The notes under the pieces are model-generated. The model was not told where the DNA came from. It searched no databases and worked only from the letters and a program-made list of their open reading frames with translations. Both the position numbers and the translations under genes were made by a program. DNA of 52,704 nt from Akkermansiaceae bacterium (GTDB taxonomy: Bacteria > Verrucomicrobiota > Verrucomicrobiia > Verrucomicrobiales > Akkermansiaceae), in the NCBI GenBank assembly GCA_025363295.1, contig JANYEC010000083.1, positions 1 to 52,704 of the forward strand. The letters are read 5' to 3'. Below are positions 8,877 through 18,323 of this stretch, one piece after another. Positions within the stretch are counted from its first letter, which is position 1; every line of letters starts with the position of its first letter.

Positions 8877-9347
8877 ATGAACACAGTGGAGTCTGCGACG
8901 AAGATCCTTGATACGATGCTTGGCCATCTCGGCTTCACAGCAACCATCGAGGTCCAAGAAACCCACGATGGCCCATGCCTGCAAATTCACTCGGCCGAGA
9001 GCGAAGCCATCATCGGTAAAGACGGCGACCGGCTCGACGACCTCCAATACCTCGTCAATCGCATCCTGCGGCGGCATTCCCTGAAGGCCGAGCGCATCAA
9101 GGTGGATTGCTCGCATTTCCGTTCAATCCAAGAGGACCAACTAAACGAGGAAATCCGGGGCCTCGCCGAGCGGGTGAAAGCCACGGGCAAACCTCTTCAA
9201 GTTAGGCCGCTCAATGCCTATTACCGCCGTCTCGTCCACAATATCCTCGCCGATGATCTGCAAATCAGCTCCCATTCACCGGGAGGTGATGATCGACTGA
9301 AACGAATCACGATTTCAGTCAAACAATCACCCGAATCTTCTTCATGA
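8877..9347 (+). CDS. KH/R3H RNA-binding protein, Jag/EloR-like
   Basis: A 156-residue protein with a type-II KH-like domain (IIGKDGDRLDDLQYLVNRIL, about residues 45-65) followed by an R3H domain whose signature R-x3-H is visible in YYRRLVHNI. This order is that of Jag (SpoIIIJ-associated protein, EloR), an RNA-binding regulator of cell elongation in Firmicutes. Here the N-terminal Jag domain is missing and yidC is not adjacent, so the role is inferred only as RNA binding. Its last codons overlap the start of the DoxX gene by four bases, which points to translational coupling. Confidence 0.85.
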   Translation: MNTVESATKILDTMLGHLGFTATIEVQETHDGPCLQIHSAESEAIIGKDGDRLDDLQYLVNRILRRHSLKAERIKVDCSHFRSIQEDQLNEEIRGLAERVKATGKPLQVRPLNAYYRRLVHNILADDLQISSHSPGGDDRLKRITISVKQSPESSS

Positions 9348-9817
9348 AAAAATTCTTTTTCGACTGTGGCACCCGCGATGCCACGGCATCTCTCGGATTT
9401 CTCGCTCTGCGGGTTATGGTCGGGCTGATGATGCTTGTCGGCCACGGAATCCCGAAAATTCAGGAATTCGCCACCCGCAAGACTTTGTTCTACGTGCCGG
9501 ATCTTCCCCCCTTTAACTTAATGTCGCCGACGGTTAGTCTATCACTCTGCATCGGTGCGGAAGTCGTAGCAGCATCCATGATCATCATCGGCCTCGCAAC
9601 ACGTCCTGCGGCGTTTGTGTTAGGTGTTAGCTTAGTCGTGGCAGCCTTCGGTTTTCTCGGAACCGCTCCTTGGTTCGTGAAACCTCCCACCATCACTGAT
9701 GCAAAGGAACTCTCGCTGATGTACCTGATTCCGGTCATCGCGATTATTCTAGCGGGTGCTGGAAATTTCTCACTAGATTCCCTCATTTACAAAGAAAACA
9801 AGCGCCGCCGCTGGTGA
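9344..9817 (+). CDS. DoxX-family integral membrane protein
   Basis: A 157-residue protein with four hydrophobic helices and the DoxX-like features LGFLALRVMVGLMMLVGHGI near the N-terminus, ATRPAAFVLG in the middle, and a conserved C-terminal KELSLMYLI segment before the last helix. DoxX proteins are four-helix membrane proteins linked in places to thiol redox balance and quinol oxidation, but a general reaction is not defined. The start overlaps the KH/R3H gene by four bases and the thioesterase begins four bases after its stop, so the three genes form a tight operon. Confidence 0.87.
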   Translation: MKKFFFDCGTRDATASLGFLALRVMVGLMMLVGHGIPKIQEFATRKTLFYVPDLPPFNLMSPTVSLSLCIGAEVVAASMIIIGLATRPAAFVLGVSLVVAAFGFLGTAPWFVKPPTITDAKELSLMYLIPVIAIILAGAGNFSLDSLIYKENKRRRW

Positions 9818-9821
9818 GATC

Positions 9822-10175
9822 ATGGACACACACCGCCTCGTTCTTCCCGGTGATTTGAACCATTACGGATTTCTGTTTGGTGGGCGCTTACTCGCATGGA
9901 TCGATGAGGCGTCATGGATCGCCGCCAGCTTAGATTTCCCGCATTGCCAATTCGTCACCGTGGCGATGGACACGGTGGAATTCCACCACAGTGTGCGCGA
10001 TGGCACGATCCTAAGAATTTCCTGCGAGCACGAAAAGCAAGGCACCACCAGCACGACCTATCAGGTGAAGGTCATTGACGAAAAAGCCGGTCACCACCCC
10101 ATTTTTTCAACTCGCGTCACTTTCGTCAGCGTCGATGACGAGGGCCGAAAACGAAGCATCTGTGGCTCACCGTGA
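9822..10175 (+). CDS. Acyl-CoA thioesterase, hotdog fold (YciA/BFIT type)
   Basis: A 117-residue hotdog-fold protein. The opening DLNHYGFLFGGRLLAWIDEAS matches the conserved N-x(3,4)-G-x(2)-GG-x-L-x-W-x-D segment of hexameric acyl-CoA thioesterases, and VTVAMDTVEFHHSVRDG follows as the second conserved block. These enzymes hydrolyse acyl-CoA to free acid and CoA. It is somewhat shorter than typical YciA, ending soon after FSTRVTFVSVDD. The stop codon lies inside a degenerate copy of the palindromic repeat also seen at 2886-2910. Confidence 0.85.
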   Translation: MDTHRLVLPGDLNHYGFLFGGRLLAWIDEASWIAASLDFPHCQFVTVAMDTVEFHHSVRDGTILRISCEHEKQGTTSTTYQVKVIDEKAGHHPIFSTRVTFVSVDDEGRKRSICGSP

Positions 10176-10215
10176 CCAAGGAATTCCTGCCTGCTCTTCC
10201 CACCCGAATCATCCT

Positions 10216-11793
10216 GTGGAAATTCTGATAGAAACCGTCGATATTGTCTTAGCTCTGGAAAAATCCGAGGACGACACCGCCCGCCGCACCGCTGCAGCCC
10301 ACAAGCTTGGCGTCCCCATTTCGCGCATTGGAGGGGTGAAACTTCGTAAACATTCGATCGATGCACGCCAGCGCTCGGTCAAGATACAACTCCGGCTGGA
10401 TGTCTCGTTGGATGCCCCGCTGCCGCCGGATATCACGCGCCATTGGTCCGCCCCCGCGTTGCCAGCAAACGCGCGCGCGGTCATCATCGTCGGCTGTGGG
10501 CCAGCAGGAATGTTCGCGGCATTGCGGTGTTTAGAAAACGGTCTAAAGCCAATTTTACTCGAGCGCGGAAAGGACGCCAGCGCCCGCCGCTTCGACCTCG
10601 CGCCGCTGCTGCGGGAGGGCCGCGTGATTGAAGAGTCTAACTACTGCTTCGGCGAGGGGGGGGCCGGGACGTTTTCTGATGGGAAACTTTACACCCGCGC
10701 CACCAAACGCGGGCCGGTCGCCAAAGTTTACGAAATTCTCGTCGCCCATGGAGCCCCTGAGATCATCCTCACTGATGCCCACCCGCACATCGGTTCGAAT
10801 CTCCTTCCAAACGTCGTCAAAGCCATTCGCCAATCCATCATCGCCGCCGGTGGTGAAGTCCGATTTCAAACCAAAGTTGTCGATTTTCTCATTCAAAGCA
10901 ATCGCATCCGCGGCGTCCTAACGAGTGCTGGCGAGGAAATTCTAGCAGACTCGATCATTCTCGCGACTGGCCATTCCGCACGGGATATCTATCGGCTACT
11001 GGCAGAAAAGAAGATACTGCTAGAATCCAAGCCTTTCGCGGTAGGCTTCCGAATCGAGCACCCGCAGCCATTCATCGACGAGACGCAATACCATCTTCAT
11101 CCCGGCCAAGAGCGCCCGCGCCTTTTACCCGCCGCACGCTACCGCCTCGCCACCAAGATCCGTGGCCGCGGCGTGCATTCGTTCTGCATGTGTCCTGGCG
11201 GTTGGATCGTCCCAGCATCGACGGAGAATGATGAGGTCGTCGTCAATGGAATGAGCCTCTCGCGGCGCGACTCACCTTTTGCAAATTCCGGAATGGTCGC
11301 CACCGTCGAGCCGGAAGACCTGCTGCCACTCTTCAAACAGCACGGCATCCTCGCCGGGCTGGTCTTTCAAAAGACACTCGAACGTGCAGCCAAGATCGCT
11401 GGCGGCGGTGGGCAGGTGGCACCGGGCCAGCGCGTCACCGATTTCCTCAACGCTAGAATTTCCGCCGATCTACCGGAAACCAGTTATTTCCCGGGTATCC
11501 AGCCCGCGCCTCTCCATGAGATTCTGCCACCATGGATCACCCGTCGCATGGACGAGGGCCTGCGGTTGTTCGGAAGACAAATGCCGGGTTACATTTCACG
11601 CGAGGCGCTTTTGTTAGGATTTGAAACTCGAACCAGCTCGCCCGTCAGAATCCCGCGCCGAGACGACACTCTCGAACATCCCGAAATTAGTGGGCTCTAC
11701 CCCTGCGGCGAAGGCGCTGGCTACGCCGGTGGAATCGTTAGCGCGGCCATGGATGGGATGCGCATCGCCGATGCGGCATGTGTCACGAGATAA
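10216..11793 (+). CDS. FAD-dependent dehydrogenase-like protein (COG2509)
   Basis: A 525-residue flavoprotein. An N-terminal region with the IETVDIVLALEKSEDD start precedes a Rossmann FAD-binding motif VGCGPAGMFAALRCLENG, then LERG, and GEGGAGTFSDGKLYTR, a hallmark of COG2509 proteins. Further conserved blocks are ATGHSARDIYRLL, GFRIEHPQPFID, CMCPGGWIVPA, NGMSLSRRDSPFANSG and the C-terminal PCGEGAGYAGGIVSAAMDG that closes the FAD site. The reaction is not established for this family. The GTG at 10216 is preferred because it lies after the thioesterase stop and matches family N-termini; the longer frame from 10075 would overlap the thioesterase by 100 bases. Confidence 0.88.
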   Translation: MEILIETVDIVLALEKSEDDTARRTAAAHKLGVPISRIGGVKLRKHSIDARQRSVKIQLRLDVSLDAPLPPDITRHWSAPALPANARAVIIVGCGPAGMFAALRCLENGLKPILLERGKDASARRFDLAPLLREGRVIEESNYCFGEGGAGTFSDGKLYTRATKRGPVAKVYEILVAHGAPEIILTDAHPHIGSNLLPNVVKAIRQSIIAAGGEVRFQTKVVDFLIQSNRIRGVLTSAGEEILADSIILATGHSARDIYRLLAEKKILLESKPFAVGFRIEHPQPFIDETQYHLHPGQERPRLLPAARYRLATKIRGRGVHSFCMCPGGWIVPASTENDEVVVNGMSLSRRDSPFANSGMVATVEPEDLLPLFKQHGILAGLVFQKTLERAAKIAGGGGQVAPGQRVTDFLNARISADLPETSYFPGIQPAPLHEILPPWITRRMDEGLRLFGRQMPGYISREALLLGFETRTSSPVRIPRRDDTLEHPEISGLYPCGEGAGYAGGIVSAAMDGMRIADAACVTR

Positions 11794-11796
11794 AAA

Positions 11797-11836
11797 ACCG
11801 GCTCCCCGCAGGGCGGAAAGCCGTTTAAAAAACGAA
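11797..11836. terminator. Probable bidirectional terminator between convergent genes
   Basis: The AT-flanked inverted repeat AAACCGGCT...AGCCGTTT (one bulge), with A-runs on the left and T/A-runs on the right, lies between the convergent FAD-protein and bamA genes. The position and the flanking A/T tracts fit a terminator serving both strands. The stem is imperfect. Confidence 0.5.
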
Positions 11837-11852
11837 CACTCGAGAAGTTATA

Positions 11853-14249
11853 TTAGAAGCTCGATTGCAGTGAGAAGTTGAATTGCCCACCTTTGTCAGC
11901 TTGGCTGTCAGGTGACGACATCGGGAAAGCATAATCCAGCGACAATGGAAGCGGGCTGATCGGCAACTTTAAACGAATGCCGAAACCCACATCGCTATAG
12001 AGGTCACTTGGAGAAATATCCCAGCTATCCGCATTGACAAATCCTGTGTCATAGAAAACCGCAGCACGCACCGTTTCGATGATTGGCACGGTATATTCAA
12101 AAGACACATATCCGAGAGAATTTCCACCATACACATCGTCGGTGTAGCCGGTATCACGCGGGCCGACATCGCGAAACTTGAAACCACGCAGGGTGCGGCC
12201 ACCCCCGAGGAACATGCGCTCAAAAATTGGAATATCGCCACTGCCATCCACGGAAGCAAGTTCGCCAGTCACGGAGAAAATGGAGTCCCACTTCAGGTTC
12301 CAATACTTCTGACCTTGGGCGGAAATCGTGAAAGTATTCACGTCACCCCCGAGCCCAGCGAGGGTCAGACCAATATCAATTTTCTCTCCCTTGCGAGGTT
12401 GGATTCCGCTGTCGCGGCTATCATAAACATAGTTCGTGCTAACGGCACTGCGGACGAAATCACCGCCGATGTTCTCTTTCGAAAGGAAGGAGTTAGACCC
12501 GTTCGTTGGATCAGGATCATTACCCGCGCCACCCGTTCCATTTGGATAAGTATCATGCTTATCGATGCTAGAATCGATGGTCACATTTTCCAAACGATAT
12601 TCAGCCTTGATCGATCCCTTCGCCCCAAGTGGTTTTCTGATAGAAACTGCGGCACCGAAGTTTGTCTGATCGTAAAAGTCACTGAAGTAAGAGGATTGCT
12701 TATAAAACACTTCACCTGTAAGGGAAAGTTGCCGATCCATGAACCATGGTTCTGTTAGCGACATAGTGAATTCTGAACGCTGGGAACCAGCGCGCAAGCT
12801 CATCGCAAAGCGTTGACCACCCCCGGTGAAATTCCATGGATTAAACAAATCAAAGTTCGATTGCTCCAGCGTCACAAACCCAACGATGCTATCAATCGAA
12901 CTGAAGCCGACACCCACACCGACGGAGCCAGTTGCTTTTTCTTCCACCAGCACATTCACATCGCGGTAGCCTGAGCCACCTGGAGATCCATTGGCTTCGA
13001 CTTCACTAAAATATTGGAGATTTTGAAGACGGGATTTGGTGGTTTCGAGTTCCACTGAATTGAACATATCGCCTGGTTTGAGGGGGATTTCCCGGCGGAT
13101 GACTTTATCTTTAGTCTTGGTGTTACCACTGATATTCACGCGACCTACACGGAAGCGCGAGCCTTCGGTAATACGATAAACGATATTCACCCGGTTAGGT
13201 CCGGCATCGCGGATGTCAGGAGTGACCAAGGCATCGGCATAACCCCGTGATCCATAATAGCTACGAATCATCGTGATATCATCGCGCATCTTCTTGGAAG
13301 AATAAGCATTGTTCGTATTGAGCGTGAGGGACGGATAGAGTTCCTCAGGTTTGAATACAGACATCTTGCCAAAGCCCACTCCTGCAACGGTGTATTTTTC
13401 ACCCTCAACGATCGGGATGATCAAATCCACGCGACCGTCCTTCACCGGTTCGCGGCGGATGCCAGGACTGCTTGCACGGAGATAGCCCTTGCTGCGGTAG
13501 TAATCGAGAACGGCATCGAGGTCCGTGTCGAGTTGGCCCGACTCGAATTGTCCGGATTTCGTGAGCCATGAGAACCAGCCCTTTTCCTTCACCTTCATTT
13601 CCTTGCGGAGTTCAGGATCGGTGAAAGCGTGATTGCCCTCGAAACGGATATGACGGATTTCGTTTTTTGAGCCCTCGTCGATCACGAAAATCAAATCAGA
13701 AAGTCCTGCCTGTCCGGTGGCCTGTGTGCGGTGCGTGACTGTCACGTCTGGATAACCGTAGCCCTGATAGTATTTCTCGATGTTGCGGCGGGCCTCGAGG
13801 ATTTGCTCATCGCTCAATGCGCCACCGGCCTTCATCTTCGATTCCTTTGCCAGCTTTTGATCAGTGAAAATGGTATTTCCTACAAAACCCACACCTCCTA
13901 GACCTGGCCGAGTCGTCACTTCAGCGATGAGTTTCACGCTTCCTCCCGTAGGCTCTGCGAGAAACCGCACATCATCGACAAGACCCGACTCGTAAAGCGC
14001 CTTGATGTCCTTATCCAAATTCTCCGAGCGATAAGTGGACCCGGCCTTGGACGCCATCAGATTCCGCAAGCGTGTTTCATCCACTGTCTTCGCCCCATTG
14101 TAGCGAATCGAGACTTCCGAAATGTTTTTACCTTCGAAATCCTGCGCGTGCAATGTGCCCGCGAGAGCCATCACAGAGAGGGAAGTAAGAGCGGCGAATT
14201 GACCCACGCCACGCGGCATGAGAAGGGAGGGATTGGTTGGGAATCGCAT
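11853..14249 (-). CDS. bamA: Outer-membrane protein assembly factor BamA
   Basis: Inserts beta-barrel proteins into the outer membrane. The 798-residue protein has a signal peptide (cleavage near LAGTLHAQD), POTRA repeats over roughly residues 40-400 (for example TRPGLGGVGFVGNTIFTDQK and ITEGSRFRVGRVNISGN), and a C-terminal 16-strand barrel. The GGGRTLRGFKFRD stretch supplies the conserved (V/L)RGF motif of loop 6, and the chain ends in an aromatic residue (SLQSSF) as expected of a barrel. The start ATG is complementary to 14247-14249; another in-frame ATG lies at 14217-14219. It stands alone, with no skp or lpx genes beside it, divergent from the ABC-F gene and convergent with the FAD-protein gene. 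Confidence 0.93.
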   Translation of the reverse strand: MRFPTNPSLLMPRGVGQFAALTSLSVMALAGTLHAQDFEGKNISEVSIRYNGAKTVDETRLRNLMASKAGSTYRSENLDKDIKALYESGLVDDVRFLAEPTGGSVKLIAEVTTRPGLGGVGFVGNTIFTDQKLAKESKMKAGGALSDEQILEARRNIEKYYQGYGYPDVTVTHRTQATGQAGLSDLIFVIDEGSKNEIRHIRFEGNHAFTDPELRKEMKVKEKGWFSWLTKSGQFESGQLDTDLDAVLDYYRSKGYLRASSPGIRREPVKDGRVDLIIPIVEGEKYTVAGVGFGKMSVFKPEELYPSLTLNTNNAYSSKKMRDDITMIRSYYGSRGYADALVTPDIRDAGPNRVNIVYRITEGSRFRVGRVNISGNTKTKDKVIRREIPLKPGDMFNSVELETTKSRLQNLQYFSEVEANGSPGGSGYRDVNVLVEEKATGSVGVGVGFSSIDSIVGFVTLEQSNFDLFNPWNFTGGGQRFAMSLRAGSQRSEFTMSLTEPWFMDRQLSLTGEVFYKQSSYFSDFYDQTNFGAAVSIRKPLGAKGSIKAEYRLENVTIDSSIDKHDTYPNGTGGAGNDPDPTNGSNSFLSKENIGGDFVRSAVSTNYVYDSRDSGIQPRKGEKIDIGLTLAGLGGDVNTFTISAQGQKYWNLKWDSIFSVTGELASVDGSGDIPIFERMFLGGGRTLRGFKFRDVGPRDTGYTDDVYGGNSLGYVSFEYTVPIIETVRAAVFYDTGFVNADSWDISPSDLYSDVGFGIRLKLPISPLPLSLDYAFPMSSPDSQADKGGQFNFSLQSSF

Positions 14250-14385
14250 GCAGTTAATTAGGATGGGCAAATAAGCCCGCCCAGCCCCCATCTCGTCAAG
14301 GTCAATAGCTGACACGTTTCCACGAGGATTCTCGCTTCCTGCCGAAATCCTTGCCCCTCGCCCTTTCCTCCATTACATCCCCCGC

Positions 14386-16020
<1,635 letters not shown>

Positions 16021-16026
16021 GGAACT

Positions 16027-16042
16027 ACGACACTACTGTCGT
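16027..16042. repeat. Hairpin repeat, copy 1 (ACGACA stem)
   Basis: Perfect 6-bp inverted repeat ACGACA/TGTCGT with loop CTAC, seven bases after the ABC-F stop. The same stem recurs at 16095-16114. No T tract follows, so it is not a classical terminator. Confidence 0.5.
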
Positions 16043-16094
16043 CGCCGCCCATGCAAAGTCAAAGCACAGCCACTCACTCACCTCGCTATCGCAT

Positions 16095-16114
16095 CCACGA
16101 CAAAAGTGTCGTGG
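16095..16114. repeat. Hairpin repeat, copy 2 (CCACGACA stem)
   Basis: Perfect 8-bp stem CCACGACA/TGTCGTGG with loop AAAG. It shares the ACGACA/TGTCGT core with the hairpin 53 bases upstream. Paired hairpins of this size are typical of REP-like dispersed palindromes; other genomic copies cannot be checked here. Confidence 0.55.
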
Positions 16115-16195
16115 CTCCCTATCAAGAACGCCTCCCCCTCACCAGTTCCCATGGAACCCGTCACCGCCCGCTACAACTTAACCGCCGATGACGTC

Positions 16196-16214
16196 CTAAG
16201 TAGAGCCTGTCCCA
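16196..16214 (+). repeat. Left terminal inverted repeat of the IS
   Basis: 19 bases, identical to the complement of 18084-18102. Probable transposase binding site. Confidence 0.88.
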
Positions 16215-16265
16215 GACTTCGTGAGTCCTTGTGGGACAATGTGTTAGCAGCGGAAAAAAGTGGGC

Positions 16266-17882
16266 ATGGAAGCCCGAAAAGACTCCCATGCCCGAAATTC
16301 GAGGCTTATGATTTGGTTACGACACAAAATCCAAGTTCGAACTGTGATCACCTTCACCTATCAACCCGCCCTTCGTCCAGCACTTCCTTGCGTTTATGGC
16401 CCGCTTGACTACCGCGAACAACGCGCCCTTTTCCAACGCATCGACAGCGTCCTCTCCGTTTCAGGCCTCGAAGAAAAATTCATTACACTCACTCTCACCG
16501 AGCGCGGAATCAACACTCACAGCGCCGCCGCCGTGCGCTTGGAACGCTTCGCGAAATACAGCGTGCTCGCCTTGCGCACCAACATCGCCCGCAACCTAAC
16601 GGGTCTCGATCATCGCGACTTCGCCACCCGTCTTGCCGACAGCCCGTTGCTGCAATGGTTCCTTCGAGTCGGCGAAATGGGCTCCATCAAAGCCTTCTCA
16701 AAAAGCACCTGCGACCGATTTTCCCGCTGGGCCAGCGAGCAGACCGTGCGAGACATCAGCGAGAAACTCACCGCCCTGCTTGCCGCAACCGATCCGCTAA
16801 GCGAACAGGTCGATCCACCCGCCATCACCTTCGGACTAGCAGAACCCATACGGTTAGATGACGTTTACTTCGACAGCACCTGTGTCAAAGCCGACATTCA
16901 TTTCCCCATCGATTGGGTATTGCTGCGCGATGCCGCCCGCACCCTGATGAAAGCCACCACCCTCATTCGCAAGCACGGATTGAAACATCGCATGTCCCAG
17001 GAGCCGTTAGAATTCCTCAGCGACATGAACACCCTGTGCATGAAAATGACCGCCAAAAGCCACGCCGCCGATGGCAGGAAACATCGTAAAAAAGTGCTGC
17101 GCGAAATGAAGGATCTTGAAAAACGCATCGCCGCCCACGCCCGGGCGCATGTTGAAATCCTCAAGACCCGCCGCGAGGAAACCGATCTATCAGAATCATC
17201 GGCGCAGCTCATCATCAAGCGCATCGTTCATGTGTTAGATCAACTTCCCGCCGCCGTCAAGCAAGCCCATGAACGCATCATCGGCGGCCGCCGCGTGCCA
17301 AACGAAGACAAAATCCTCAGCCTTTACGACGACCAAATCAACGTCATCAAACGCGGTAAAGCCGGAGCGCAAGTCGAGTTCGGCAACAAGCTCTGGCTTG
17401 GTGAAACCCGCGAAGGCATCATCATCGATTACCAATTCTATCAGGAAAACCCGAGCGACACCGCCTTGGTCAAACCCGCAATCGCACGTCTCGTTGACGC
17501 TCAGCAGCTGACCGTCAGCAACGTCTGGGGAGATCGCGGCCTTGCCAGCAACCCTAGCACTTTCATGTTAGAGAAGCGCGGCATTGGCAATGGCCTGTGT
17601 CCGCGCAACGTCAGCGAGTTGGCCGACAAACTCGCCAACCAGGAAGGCTTCCGCGAAGGGCTCAAACGTCGGGCGGCCACCGAAGGCCGCATCGGTATTT
17701 TCAAAAATGTCTTCCTCGGACGTCGTCTGTTAGCCAAAGGCTTCGAGCATCGGCAGCTGGCGATAGGCTGGGCGGCTCTCACGCACAACCTCTGGGTTGT
17801 TGCGCGCATGGCGGAGGCAGAGAAAAAGCGCAGAGAGGATCAGGAACAAAAGATCGGGATACCACGCTCCCGGGCCGCCTGA
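16266..17882 (+). CDS. DDE transposase of the 16.2-18.1 kb IS
   Basis: A 538-residue transposase with an RNase H-like core. Probable catalytic residues are Asp in YFDSTCVKADIHFP (about residue 200), Asp in NVWGDRGLAS (about residue 420) and Glu in ATEGRIGIFKN (about residue 475). A helical stretch rich in Lys/Arg/Glu between the first two (AAHARAHVEILKTRREE) is an insertion seen in some DDE families. The GKAGAQVEFGNKLWL block before the second Asp is also typical. The frame is uninterrupted, so the element may be active. The ATG at 16266 is used; a second ATG at 16308 is equally possible. Its codon choice shares the window-wide bias (all five TTA leucines precede G), implying long residence. 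Confidence 0.88.
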   Translation: MEARKDSHARNSRLMIWLRHKIQVRTVITFTYQPALRPALPCVYGPLDYREQRALFQRIDSVLSVSGLEEKFITLTLTERGINTHSAAAVRLERFAKYSVLALRTNIARNLTGLDHRDFATRLADSPLLQWFLRVGEMGSIKAFSKSTCDRFSRWASEQTVRDISEKLTALLAATDPLSEQVDPPAITFGLAEPIRLDDVYFDSTCVKADIHFPIDWVLLRDAARTLMKATTLIRKHGLKHRMSQEPLEFLSDMNTLCMKMTAKSHAADGRKHRKKVLREMKDLEKRIAAHARAHVEILKTRREETDLSESSAQLIIKRIVHVLDQLPAAVKQAHERIIGGRRVPNEDKILSLYDDQINVIKRGKAGAQVEFGNKLWLGETREGIIIDYQFYQENPSDTALVKPAIARLVDAQQLTVSNVWGDRGLASNPSTFMLEKRGIGNGLCPRNVSELADKLANQEGFREGLKRRAATEGRIGIFKNVFLGRRLLAKGFEHRQLAIGWAALTHNLWVVARMAEAEKKRREDQEQKIGIPRSRAA

Positions 17883-18083
17883 TCATCAGGCAGTCGAAAA
17901 AGTTCAAACGGGGATTAAATCCAGACGATCCGGGAAGCCCGTGTCCACGAAGCTCTAAAATCGAAGGTCATTGACTCAAAACCGAGTGGAGTGCACATCG
18001 CAATCCCGATAATGCATCAATCCTCATTTTTAAAAATAATCGTTTGAACACACTCTATGAACGTTCTTAGAAAAACGGATTTT

Positions 18084-18102
18084 TGGGACAGGCTCTACTT
18101 AG
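18084..18102 (-). repeat. Right terminal inverted repeat of the IS
   Basis: 19 bases, perfect complement of the left end at 16196-16214. Between the transposase stop and this end lie about 200 bases of non-coding DNA in which I see nothing else. Confidence 0.88.
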
Positions 18103-18113
18103 TGATACATCGT

Positions 18114-18323
18114 TCAGTCACGCGAGAAAATTGTTATCCGAAGTTGTAGATAAAAGTTACCTAACAAAAGTGGGTAGAAGAGCCGCGGCAAGCGACATTC
18201 TACGATCTTCTCCGGCAAGTCTCCCAGGAGGAAATCGAACACTCTACTGATTCCTAATTTCTCTACGAAAGGATATACCTCCTCACAACACAATCTGATG
18301 TTAGCCGGGTTGTTGTTTGTCAT
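18114..18323 (-). CDS. Doubtful small ORF after the ABC transporter
   Basis: A 69-codon frame from an ATG complementary to 18321-18323, overlapping the end of the ABC transporter gene by 23 bases and running to the IS boundary. The product begins MTNNNPANIRLCCEEVYPFV and has no motif I know. The region between IS and ABC transporter is otherwise empty. It may be chance, or the remains of a gene whose end was replaced by the IS. Confidence 0.2.
   Translation of the reverse strand: MTNNNPANIRLCCEEVYPFVEKLGISRVFDFLLGDLPEKIVECRLPRLFYPLLLGNFYLQLRITIFSRD

Larger units (their letters stand above)
16196..18102 (+). mobile_element. Complete insertion sequence with one DDE transposase gene
   Basis: About 1.9 kb bounded by perfect 19-bp inverted repeats (CTAAGTAGAGCCTGTCCCA at 16196-16214; its complement at 18084-18102). 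One intact transposase gene fills most of it. No longer flanking direct repeat is visible. Because the outermost bases are themselves inverted (CTAAG/CTTAG), the true tip could be AGTAGAGCC with a TA duplication on each side, or the 14-bp TAGAGCCTGTCCCA. It occupies the gap between the ABC-F gene and the BacA-like ABC transporter and disrupts neither. Family placement (ISNCY-like versus IS4/IS5 superfamily) is uncertain. Confidence 0.88.

Noticed and set aside
10075..10215. Longer start for the FAD-dependent protein
   Set aside because: It would overlap the thioesterase gene by 100 bases and the extra residues do not resemble family N-termini.
10790..10806. GGTTCGAAT, resembling a tRNA T-arm
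   Set aside because: It lies within the FAD-protein coding frame and has no cloverleaf around it.
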